Below are positions 16,545-23,766 of a stretch of 41,081 nucleotides of DNA, in pieces. Within the stretch, counting starts at the first letter, position 1; each line of letters begins with the position of its first letter. The stretch covers positions 1 through 41,081 of the forward strand of contig JACKAT010000052.1 in NCBI GenBank assembly GCA_020634935.1, in the 5' to 3' direction. The notes below the pieces were generated by a model. It made no database searches. It saw nothing but the letters and a program-made list of their open reading frames with translations, and was not told the origin of the DNA. Source of the DNA: Anaerolineales bacterium (GTDB lineage: Bacteria > Chloroflexota > Anaerolineae > 4572-78 > J111). The position numbers were made by a program, and so were the translations under genes.

Positions 16545-17570
16545 ATGTCGCACTGGTTGAAGATTACACCAAAACCGCCTCAGGTTGCCATTGTCGGACA
16601 GGTTGTTGATACAGAGACAAAACGCCCCCTCGAGGGGGCGCAGGTGAAAATTGTTAACATGACCGCGCCTGAGAATTCTGTCCTCAATGATAAATTTGTG
16701 GCTCGACTGGTAACAAGAGCCAAGCTGGCGGCCTTACCCAAAAAGATGGCCGAGGTCTTGTTCCCGCTTCTAGACAATCCAGAGTCAGTTGGCAAGATCA
16801 AATTTCAGGCGGCTCAGATCATATTGGATTATGAAGGGCTTGTCAAAACCGGGTTAGGCGCTGTCCCGGGAATGATGACGGCCATATTTCAGGAAGAGGA
16901 TAAAGAGTCCACCGGAGAAAATGGAAATGACAGAGGGTCCAGCGGAGACGAAGAAAAAACTGATGAAGAGGAAAAACTGGAGGCGACGCTCAAAAAGGCC
17001 GAATCGATCTTGGACGCTCACTGGCAGCGAGTTGGACAAAGTGATCTGGTCAGGCGTCCGGATCGGACTCGTACTGGGGCCGACGGCTTCTTCTACTTTG
17101 CCGATCTGCCGGCAGGGAACTATACCCTGGTTGCCTCGCTACCACAGCTTGGCAGCCGGTATGGCGCAGGCACAAGTAAGCCGTTGGAGGTGAAGACCCC
17201 GGACGAGGATACGTTGAAAACAACTGTTGAGCTGCCGCCAACGACCCTCAGGGGGCGTATCATCGATACAGACGGCAAACCGATAGGCATGGCCGAAGTA
17301 CGGATCCAGGGTAGCGGCGAGCGCACGTTCAGCAGCGGTGGAGATGAGAGCGCCCCCGAGAATGAGAAAGGATGGTATCGACTGGTTGGCCTGGAGGCGG
17401 GAAAAGTAAAAATTGGCGAAGGGAAGGGCCAACGGACGGTGCTGGTCTCGGCTCAAGGGTACGAACCGGCTAATGAACAACCTACCTCCGAAGAAATTCT
17501 CCTCGTTCAAGGTGTAACGAAGGAGTTAGATTTTAGGCTGAAAAAGATATCTCAACAACCGTCGGGGTAG
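16545..17570 (+). CDS. Carboxypeptidase-regulatory-like domain protein of the eCIS cluster
   Basis: 341 residues without a signal peptide. It has one beta-sandwich near the N-terminus (VAIVGQVVDTETKRPLEGAQ, split by an inserted helical acidic stretch of about residues 40-155). The first sandwich resumes as TGADGFFYFADLPAGNYTLV. A second sandwich follows (TLRGRIIDTDGKPIGMAEV and GWYRLVGLEAGKVKI). Such domains usually serve as structural or adhesion beta modules. Position between the cap and the sheath genes suggests a particle-associated component, perhaps on the outside or at the cap. An 18-bp perfect palindrome lies inside the first codons (16623-16640). The function is not established. Confidence 0.75.
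   Translation: MSHWLKITPKPPQVAIVGQVVDTETKRPLEGAQVKIVNMTAPENSVLNDKFVARLVTRAKLAALPKKMAEVLFPLLDNPESVGKIKFQAAQIILDYEGLVKTGLGAVPGMMTAIFQEEDKESTGENGNDRGSSGDEEKTDEEEKLEATLKKAESILDAHWQRVGQSDLVRRPDRTRTGADGFFYFADLPAGNYTLVASLPQLGSRYGAGTSKPLEVKTPDEDTLKTTVELPPTTLRGRIIDTDGKPIGMAEVRIQGSGERTFSSGGDESAPENEKGWYRLVGLEAGKVKIGEGKGQRTVLVSAQGYEPANEQPTSEEILLVQGVTKELDFRLKKISQQPSG
16623..16640. repeat. 18-bp perfect GC palindrome
   Basis: CGCCCCCTC is followed directly by its reverse complement GAGGGGGCG inside the 5' part of the coding sequence, about 80 bases after the start codon. It could form a strong mRNA hairpin, or it may be chance in a codon context of Arg-Pro-Leu-Glu-Gly-Ala. Confidence 0.5.
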
Positions 17571-17599
17571 GGAATTAAAACAGGGAAGGGAGTAAAGTA

Positions 17600-19351
17600 A
17601 TGTTACCATATAAGTCACCCGGGGTCTATGTCAAGGAAGAGCCTTCAGCCGTCCAGCCGATTGCCGGGGTCGGTACCAGTACGGCCGGTTTCATCGGGGT
17701 GGTACCAAATGAGATCACGGTACCCAAGTCCAATCCTGATTATAACCCCAATTTAGAAGAGGGCGAAACAATCGAAGTTGCGCCCACTGTGGAGCACCTG
17801 TTGGGACAGAAATTGGTTAGTAATACGCTAACGCTTGAAGCAGGGACGAAACTCAACGAGGTTCAAGTAAAAAGAATCACAAGTGAAGCCTCCACGAACA
17901 AAATCTCATTACTACTAAATAAGAAAGAGGAGGAACTAAAAGCGAAAGATATTTTGTTGAAGACTGTAACTTGTAAAGTTAATGACACAGATACGGAACT
18001 TGAAGAAGGCATCCAGTTAACCAAGCCACAAGCGGACGCGATCAACGCAGACGACAGAATTACAGAGGTGAAATTCAAAAGACAGATTAAGGCTAGCGAC
18101 GTATCGAAAGACAATGTTCTAGCGGATCCTTATGAAATTCAACTGGATGATCTGGGAGATGGCAACATTATTAAAACTGCAACTCTGGCCCAGGAGATTG
18201 CCGACCTTCTCGACCCTCAAAAAGTTCGAGCCGAGAATAGTGTGGCCGTCAAACCCACCTTCACCCTGCCCGATGACCCTGGCCAGGTCAAGCTATGCAC
18301 TAATTTTGGCCAATTCAAGAAGTACTTTGGCGACTTCTCCGACACCACGACCACGAACCAAAATAGATTGGCTCACGCCGTGTATGGCTTCTTCCAAAAT
18401 GGCGGCACTCGCTGCTACGTCGCCCGAGTGGAAGAAAACGAGGCTTACGTTACGAATTTGAAGAAAGTACTCGAGGAAAAGTTCGAAGCGATCGATGAGA
18501 TCGCTATCGTGGCCGCGCCCGGTCTAACCGGCGATGAAAAAAACGGACCAGTCCTGCGCGATGCCATCATCACTCACTGCAAGGCGACAGAAGACCGCTT
18601 TGCCATCTTCGACAGCCCGGAAACAGTTGAAAGCGGTGGGAAGCTCGACTTAACGTTATTAGGCCCACCAAATGAGAAGAAGTTCCTACCTGATAACTCC
18701 GATTACGCCGCCTTCTATTTTCCCTGGATCAAAGTTTTTGATCCGGTTAAAAAGACGACGGAGCCAACAAGCGACGGACAAATTGCCGTCCCGCCCAGCG
18801 GTCACATGGCCGGCATCTATGCCCGGGTCGATGCCAGCCGGGGGGTACATAAAGCCCCGGCCAATGAGGTGGTCCTCGGCGCTCTAGGTCTACAATATCA
18901 ACTCAGCCGCAACCAGCAGAATGGTCTCAACCCGCACGGCGTCAACTGCATCCGCGACCTCAACGGCAATATTCGGGTCTGGGGAGCGCGCACTATTGGC
19001 GGCGACAAAAACGGTGAGTGGAGATATATCCCCGTCCGGCGGCTGTTCCTGTTCCTGCGGGAGTCGATCGACGAGGGCTTGCAGTGGACAGTTTTTGAGC
19101 CGAATGAGCCGGCCCTGTGGGCTAAAATCACACGCAACGTCACTGCTTTTCTGATGAACGTCTGGCGCTCGGGGGCGCTGTTCGGCGCTACGCCGGAGCA
19201 GGCCTTTTATGTGAAATGTGATGCCGAGACCAACCCGCCGGAGGTGCGTGACCTGGGCCAGGTGGTAACCGAGATTGGGGTGGCGGTGGTCAAGCCGGCC
19301 GAGTTTGTCATCTTCAAGATCAGCCAGTGGGCCGGACCCAGTGGCGGGTAG
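17600..19351 (+). CDS. Contractile sheath protein 1 (Afp2/3/4 family)
   Basis: 583 residues of the phage tail sheath family. The N-terminal YKSPGVYVKEEPSAVQPIAG (4-23) and VGTSTAGFIG are the linker and first strand that mesh neighbouring subunits. The conserved core restarts at CTNFGQFKKYFGDF (233) and NRLAHAVYGFFQNGGTRCYV. The C-terminus contains GVHKAPANEV, CIRDLNGNIRVWGART, RRLFLFLRESIDEGLQW and VVKPAEFVIFKISQW. Residues about 35-230 are an insert absent from sheath 3 and unrelated to the insert of sheath 2, presumably exposed on the particle surface. AAGGGAG lies 7 bases before the start. Confidence 0.95.
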   Translation: MLPYKSPGVYVKEEPSAVQPIAGVGTSTAGFIGVVPNEITVPKSNPDYNPNLEEGETIEVAPTVEHLLGQKLVSNTLTLEAGTKLNEVQVKRITSEASTNKISLLLNKKEEELKAKDILLKTVTCKVNDTDTELEEGIQLTKPQADAINADDRITEVKFKRQIKASDVSKDNVLADPYEIQLDDLGDGNIIKTATLAQEIADLLDPQKVRAENSVAVKPTFTLPDDPGQVKLCTNFGQFKKYFGDFSDTTTTNQNRLAHAVYGFFQNGGTRCYVARVEENEAYVTNLKKVLEEKFEAIDEIAIVAAPGLTGDEKNGPVLRDAIITHCKATEDRFAIFDSPETVESGGKLDLTLLGPPNEKKFLPDNSDYAAFYFPWIKVFDPVKKTTEPTSDGQIAVPPSGHMAGIYARVDASRGVHKAPANEVVLGALGLQYQLSRNQQNGLNPHGVNCIRDLNGNIRVWGARTIGGDKNGEWRYIPVRRLFLFLRESIDEGLQWTVFEPNEPALWAKITRNVTAFLMNVWRSGALFGATPEQAFYVKCDAETNPPEVRDLGQVVTEIGVAVVKPAEFVIFKISQWAGPSGG

Positions 19352-19390
19352 CTATATGGTGGGTTGCTAATAAAGAAAGGAGCAAGGATC

Positions 19391-21004
19391 ATGCCGCAAT
19401 ATTTATCGCCAGGAGTGTATGTGCAGGAGGTACCCTCGGCCGTTCAGCCGATTGCCGGGGTCGGTACTAGTACCGCCGGATTTATTGGAGCCTTCGAAGG
19501 TCAGTATGTTATCGACGAAAAGGTTGGGGATGCTGATAATGAAAAAAAGGAGTTTCCATTAAAACATACCCCGCTAAAAGATAAAAGTAAGTGGGCGGTA
19601 AAGGTAGGTGATGCCATATACACCGGAAAGGTTGGCACAGAGACAGACAGTGTTGTACTGAAAGATAAAAAGGTGATATTTACCAAAGCGCCACCATCGG
19701 GCGAGATCTTGGTATCGTACTGCGCGAAGGAGTCGTCGGAATTTTTCGCGATCATTTATCCAGCGAAAAAGGAGGAACTAAAGGTCGAGAAAGCGGATCA
19801 AACAACCTTTGTCTTACAAAATTCTCCGGTCCTCGAGGGCAGCGGATCAGTGAGTAAGAACGGAACAACAGTTGAGCTGAAAAATGATTTTCCCAAAAAA
19901 GGACAGTCCAGCGCCGTGTTAACGCCTGGTCTAGGTCTAAACGATACGAAGGTCACAGTCACCTACAATCCAGTATTCAGGAGCGTGCTTGCTGGTGAGG
20001 TGAAGCCTTGTACCAACTTTGGCGAGTTCAAGAAGCATTTCGGCGACTTCACCGCCGACGAGAACCAAAACAGATTGGCCCACGCCGTGTACGGCTTTTT
20101 CAACAACGGCGGTACCCGCTGCTACGTCGCCCGAGTGGAAAATGAAGCCAAGGTCGAGGCTGTCTTGGAGAAATTTGAGGCGATCGATGAGATTGCCATT
20201 GTAGCTGCGCCGGGCTTGGTAGAAGATAGTACTCGAACGGCTATTGTCTCCCACTGTGAGAAGATGGAGGACCGCTTTGCTGTCCTCGACAGCAAAGAAA
20301 TGGATATCAGCCAGAGTCTGACCAAAGAAGAGATTAAGCCTCCTGCCCCGACAAACTACGCTGCCTTCTATTTTCCCCGGATCAAAGTCTTTGACCCGGT
20401 CACCAAGGCGATGGATCCGAAGGGTGATGGACAGATACTTGTCCCGCCCAGCGGTCACATCGCCGGCATCTACGCCCGGGTCGATGCCAGCCGGGGAGTG
20501 CATAAAGCCCCGGCCAACGAGGTCGTGCGGGGCGCCTTGGGCCTGGAGCGTCTGGTCAGCCGCAGCCAGCAGGAAGGCCTGAATCCGGACGGCATTAACT
20601 GCATCCGCGACCTCAATGACAATATCCGGGTCTGGGGAGCGCGCACTATCGGCGGCGACGGCAACGGCGAGTGGAAATACATCAACGTCCGGCGGCTGTT
20701 TCTGTTCCTGCGGGAGTCGATCGACGAGGGCTTGCAGTGGACCGTTTTTGAGCCGAATGATTCGGCCTTGTGGGCCAAGATCAGGCGCAACATAACGGCC
20801 TTTTTGATGAACGTCTGGCGCTCGGGGGCGCTGTTTGGCGCCACCCCCCAGGATGCCTTTTACGTCAAATGCGACGAGGAGACCAATCCGCCGGAGGTGC
20901 GTGACCTGGGCCAGGTGGTGACCGAGATTGGGGTGGCGGTAGTCAAACCGGCCGAGTTTGTTATCTTCAAGATCAGCCAGTGGGCCGGACCCAGTGGCGG
21001 GTAG
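19391..21004 (+). CDS. Contractile sheath protein 2
   Basis: 537 residues, paralogue of the preceding sheath. The N-terminal 30 residues (YLSPGVYVQEVPSAVQPIAG...) and the core from CTNFGEFKKHFGDF (207) to the end are nearly the same as sheath 1; the last 145 bases of the two genes differ at only a few positions. The insert (about 35-204) differs in sequence and is lysine-rich, with visibly AT-richer DNA. I place the start at ATG 19391, with AGGAG 8 bases upstream and alignment to sheath 1, rather than 19364. In Afp-like particles different sheath paralogues occupy different positions along the tail. Confidence 0.95.
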   Translation: MPQYLSPGVYVQEVPSAVQPIAGVGTSTAGFIGAFEGQYVIDEKVGDADNEKKEFPLKHTPLKDKSKWAVKVGDAIYTGKVGTETDSVVLKDKKVIFTKAPPSGEILVSYCAKESSEFFAIIYPAKKEELKVEKADQTTFVLQNSPVLEGSGSVSKNGTTVELKNDFPKKGQSSAVLTPGLGLNDTKVTVTYNPVFRSVLAGEVKPCTNFGEFKKHFGDFTADENQNRLAHAVYGFFNNGGTRCYVARVENEAKVEAVLEKFEAIDEIAIVAAPGLVEDSTRTAIVSHCEKMEDRFAVLDSKEMDISQSLTKEEIKPPAPTNYAAFYFPRIKVFDPVTKAMDPKGDGQILVPPSGHIAGIYARVDASRGVHKAPANEVVRGALGLERLVSRSQQEGLNPDGINCIRDLNDNIRVWGARTIGGDGNGEWKYINVRRLFLFLRESIDEGLQWTVFEPNDSALWAKIRRNITAFLMNVWRSGALFGATPQDAFYVKCDEETNPPEVRDLGQVVTEIGVAVVKPAEFVIFKISQWAGPSGG

Positions 21005-21017
21005 GGCAGGGGTAAGG

Positions 21018-22130
21018 ATGCCAACGTATCAAACGCCTGGAATTTATCGAGAAGATCGGTTTCCGGCGCCGGCCGCAGAGCTGCAGACGGGTGTACCTGC
21101 ATTCTTGGGATACGCGGATAAGGAGTCACTCAATACCGCCCAGCGGCTCACCCACTGGTCTCAATTTGAACAGCAGGACCCTCCATTGCATGATGGCTAC
21201 TTGGCCGAGGCCGTGCGGGGTTTCTTTGAAAACGGCGGCCAGGTGTGCTACGTGATCCGCCTCGATGATGATCTCCCGCCGGAAGCAGCGCTGGGCCAGG
21301 GACTGGCGGCCCTCGAACCACTGAATACCATCGACCTCATCTGCGCCCCGGATATTATGCGGTCGCCGGCCGAGGCGGAACGGTTGCAACGTATGGTGTT
21401 GCAACATTGTGACAGCCTGGGGGATCGCTTTGCCATCTTAGACTCCGGACCCAGCATCAACTCGGAAATAGACCTCAAGCAGCGGCAGGGCTTGAAAGGA
21501 ACCAACGGCGCTCTTTATTTTCCCTGGGTCGGCGTCCGGCCTGAGGGGGGTAAGGTGACGTACGTGCCACCCTGCGGTCACGTGGCGGGGGTCTATGCTC
21601 GGAGCGACCAGCAGGTTGGGGTCCACAAGGCCCCGGCTAATCAGGCCCTGGTCGGCGTGGTGAGTTTGCAGGTCGAGTTGGACACTGTTCAGCAAGGACC
21701 GCTAAACGATGAACACATTAATTGTCTGCGAGCTTTTCCCGGGCGCGGTATCCGGGTCTGGGGGGCGCGCACCTTAAGTCGCGATCCAGCCTGGACCTAC
21801 ATCAATGTGCGGCGCGTATTCCTGACCGCCGGCCGCTGGATCGAGCGTAATCTGACAGGAGTCGTCTATGAACCCAATACACCGCTGCTGTGGAACCGCA
21901 TTCAGCGCGAACTAACCACTTACTTCAGCAAGTTATTCCGGCAGGGAGCGCTCAAAGGACGCGCAACTGAGGAGGCTTTTTATATCAAATGTGATGCCGA
22001 AACCAATCCACCCGAGGTCCGCGAAGCGGGACAGGTCATTACCGAGATTGGGCTGGCGCCGGCGGTTCCCGGCGAATTCATTGTAGTGCGAATCATTCAC
22101 AGCAGCAGCGGCATGACCATGGCCGGCTGA
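21018..22130 (+). CDS. Short contractile sheath protein 3
   Basis: 370 residues. It has the N-terminal YQTPGIYREDRF motif, then passes directly to LTHWSQFEQQ without the outer insert. The core is recognisable: AVRGFFENGGQVCYV, YVPPCGHVAGVYARSD, GVHKAPANQAL, RGIRVWGARTL, and a C-terminal VPGEFIVVRI strand that would bind a neighbour. The missing insert resembles the minimal sheath paralogue found in Afp/PVC clusters, often placed at the baseplate-proximal or terminal ring (family knowledge). ATG 21018 is preferred to 20958, which lies inside sheath 2. The stop codon falls in an 11-bp tandem duplication (22119-22140). Confidence 0.93.
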   Translation: MPTYQTPGIYREDRFPAPAAELQTGVPAFLGYADKESLNTAQRLTHWSQFEQQDPPLHDGYLAEAVRGFFENGGQVCYVIRLDDDLPPEAALGQGLAALEPLNTIDLICAPDIMRSPAEAERLQRMVLQHCDSLGDRFAILDSGPSINSEIDLKQRQGLKGTNGALYFPWVGVRPEGGKVTYVPPCGHVAGVYARSDQQVGVHKAPANQALVGVVSLQVELDTVQQGPLNDEHINCLRAFPGRGIRVWGARTLSRDPAWTYINVRRVFLTAGRWIERNLTGVVYEPNTPLLWNRIQRELTTYFSKLFRQGALKGRATEEAFYIKCDAETNPPEVREAGQVITEIGLAPAVPGEFIVVRIIHSSSGMTMAG

Positions 22131-22157
22131 TGGCCGGCTGTGACTGGCAGCATTGAA

Positions 22158-22216
22158 ATAGGTTATTCAAAGTGAACACAGGGGATTTGGGGATACCCCC
22201 CAAGCTCCCAACCTAT
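22158..22216 (+). promoter_or_regulatory. Nested hairpin in the leader of inner tube gene 1
   Basis: The 111-base gap before tube gene 1 contains outer arms ATAGGTT (22158-22164) and AACCTAT (22210-22216). Inside them is a second stem TTGGGG (22187-22192) / CCCCAA (22198-22203). No T-run follows, so it is not a standard terminator. A role in mRNA processing or stability for a highly expressed gene is possible, but the sequence shows only the pairing. Confidence 0.45.
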
Positions 22217-22241
22217 CGGCGATTTACGAGGAGGGATTATC

Positions 22242-22676
22242 ATGGCCGTTGGAGAACGGAGAGATCCATATCGCAGTTATAACTTTTTAGTGGAAATCGA
22301 CGGCATTACCCGGGCCGGTTTCCGGGAGTGCTCTGGGCTTGATTCCACGCAAGACCCAATTGATTATAGGGAGGGTACCGATCCGCTAACGCCTAGAAAG
22401 CTCCCTGGTTTAGTCAAATATTCCAATATCAGTCTCAAACGGGGTATCACCGATGACGCCGAGTTGTGGGAGTGGCGACAAAAAGCGATGGACGGCAAGG
22501 TTGACCGTAAAAACGGCTCAATTGTCCTGCTTAATGATACCGGCGACGAAGTTGTTCGCTGGAACTTCCGGGAAGGCTGGCCGACCAAGTGGACCGGACC
22601 CACTTTCAACGCCACCGGTACCGAAGTGGCCATTGAAACGCTGGATATTGTCCATGAAGGAGTTACCAAAGCATGA
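22242..22676 (+). CDS. Inner tube protein 1 (Afp1 / T4 gp19-like)
   Basis: 144 residues. DPYRSYNFLVEIDGITRAGF, ECSGLDSTQDPIDYREGTD, the LVKYSNISLKRGITDD segment, a Trp-Glu-Trp helix and the closing VAIETLDIVHEGVTKA fit the T4 gp19 / Hcp-like tube fold that stacks as hexamers inside the sheath. A strong GAGGAGG sits about 7 bases before the ATG, suitable for an abundant structural protein. The stop overlaps the next start as ATGA (22673-22676). Confidence 0.95.
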   Translation: MAVGERRDPYRSYNFLVEIDGITRAGFRECSGLDSTQDPIDYREGTDPLTPRKLPGLVKYSNISLKRGITDDAELWEWRQKAMDGKVDRKNGSIVLLNDTGDEVVRWNFREGWPTKWTGPTFNATGTEVAIETLDIVHEGVTKA

Positions 22677-23038
22677 TCTCGCAGACGGAATTCTCGTTTA
22701 CTTTACCGCACGGCTACGTGGATGCCGAGGGCGTCTGCCATCGTGAGGGGGTGATGCGTATGGCCACGGCCTATGATGAAATTGTGCCGATGAAGGATCC
22801 GCGGGTGCAGGTCAACCCGGCCTATCTGATCATTATCCTGCTGTCGCGGGTTATTACTCGGTTGGGAGACCTGGAACATATCAATCCCAAAGTGATCGAG
22901 GGGCTTTTCTCGGCCGACTTGGCCTACTTGCAGGATTTCTACCAGCGTATCAATCAGAACGGGCATAATCGGCTGGCAGTGACCTGCCCACACTGTGAAA
23001 GAGAATTTGCAGTGGAGCTCGACAGCCTGGGGGGGTAA
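22673..23038 (+). CDS. Tail-assembly-chaperone-like protein with CxxC motif
   Basis: 121 residues in the zero frame. FTLPHGYVDAEGVCHREG, VMRMATAYDEIVP, YLIIILLSRVITRLGDLEHI and IEGLFSADLAYLQDFYQRIN follow the pattern of Mu gp41-like tail assembly proteins. It ends with a small metal-knuckle-like CPHCEREF (Cys105, Cys108). It lies between the two tube genes, where phages place tail assembly chaperones. The last codons are CTG GGG GGG TAA, containing a phased slippery heptamer (see the separate entry); a -1 slip would fuse it to the following DUF6760-like frame to give a 180-residue product. Confidence 0.8.
   Translation: MISQTEFSFTLPHGYVDAEGVCHREGVMRMATAYDEIVPMKDPRVQVNPAYLIIILLSRVITRLGDLEHINPKVIEGLFSADLAYLQDFYQRINQNGHNRLAVTCPHCEREFAVELDSLGG
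23029..23038 (+). other. Putative -1 frameshift site: G7 heptamer plus stop
   Basis: Seven consecutive Gs (23029-23035) are phased G GGG GGG in the chaperone frame, i.e. X XXY YYZ, immediately followed by TAA (23036-23038). Slippage by -1 leads into GTA ACC GGC TAC CCC, the start of the conserved-looking GYPSDRL region. Function is inferred. Confidence 0.5.
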
Positions 23039-23214
23039 CCGGCTACCCCTCGGACCGCTTGCGCGAGGAGGTAGCGTATTTAGCTTACCATTTCCACTGG
23101 CCTTATGACCAGATCATGCGCTTGGAGCACCGGGAGCGCTTGTGGTGGGTCCAAGAAGTGGCCAAAATCAACACCCGGTTGATGGAAAAGCCAGGGATAG
23201 CCCCCGGCGTCTAG
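23035..23214 (+). CDS. DUF6760-like small protein, probably made by -1 frameshift
   Basis: Reads VTGYPSDRLREEVAYLAYHF, then HWPYDQIMRLEHRERLWWVQ and EVAKINTRLMEKPG. I recall this pattern (GYPxDRL..EVA..AYHFHW......L.H.ER..W) from short eCIS proteins termed DUF6760. The frame is open from 22999 but has no ATG or GTG; the only candidate is a TTG at 23059, which has no ribosome site and would remove the GYPSDRL motif. Expression from the upstream gene through the G7 heptamer is the simplest explanation; a sequencing error in the G run is the alternative. The TAG stop overlaps the ribosome site AGGAGG of tube gene 2. Confidence 0.72.
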   Translation, partial: VTGYPSDRLREEVAYLAYHFHWPYDQIMRLEHRERLWWVQEVAKINTRLMEKPGIAPGV

Positions 23215-23226
23215 GAGGTAATGACT

Positions 23227-23763
23227 ATGACCACAGGAATGAATGTCGGTTTCAGTGTCGCCGCCAATCTGTTAGGGGTTCGGTTTGACCCCTACAGTTC
23301 GTACAATTTTCTGGTTGAGATTGAAGGCTTGCTGGTCGGTGGTTTTAGCCAGGTATCGGGTCTCCAGGCAGAAACAACGGTTGAAACGTATCGCGAAGGC
23401 GGCCTGAACGAGTATGAACACAAGCTGGCTGGCCCTACAACCTATTCCTCTAACCTGGTGCTCAAGCATGGGTTAATCGATCTTGATCTGTTGTGGCAAT
23501 GGCATGAGGAGATCAGGCGGGGCAACATCATCCGCCGGAACGGCACAATTTACCTGCTTGATAATCGACGACTACCAGCAATGTGGTGGGATTTTTTAGA
23601 AGCTTATCCCGTAAAATGGATCGGGCCGGATTTGCAGGCGGGTTCCAGTGCGGTTGCACTGGAGACCATTGAACTGGTCCACCACGGGATTGTTAAACCT
23701 ACAGAAAGTACCGCGCTGTCAGCGGCGCGCGGTGCCGTTGGCGGAGCAGCGCAATTATTCTAA
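23227..23763 (+). CDS. Inner tube protein 2 (Afp5-like)
   Basis: 178 residues. FDPYSSYNFLVEIEGLLVGG, FSQVSGLQAETTVETYREGG, the TYSSNLVLKHGLIDLDLLWQW stretch (split by no gap), and VALETIELVHHGIVKP give the gp19-like fold again. Relative to tube 1 it has an N-terminal extension and a small Ala-rich C-terminal tail. Afp5-type tubes form the ring that adapts the tube to the spike hub. I prefer ATG 23227 (AGGAGG at 23213-23218 is 8 bases upstream) over ATG 23221, which is only 2 bases from that site. Confidence 0.92.
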   Translation: MTTGMNVGFSVAANLLGVRFDPYSSYNFLVEIEGLLVGGFSQVSGLQAETTVETYREGGLNEYEHKLAGPTTYSSNLVLKHGLIDLDLLWQWHEEIRRGNIIRRNGTIYLLDNRRLPAMWWDFLEAYPVKWIGPDLQAGSSAVALETIELVHHGIVKPTESTALSAARGAVGGAAQLF

Positions 23764-23766
23764 ACG

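Noticed and set aside
22119..22140. 11-bp tandem duplication over the sheath 3 stop codon
   Set aside because: Real in the sequence, but it only moves bases around the stop and has no evident effect on the product.
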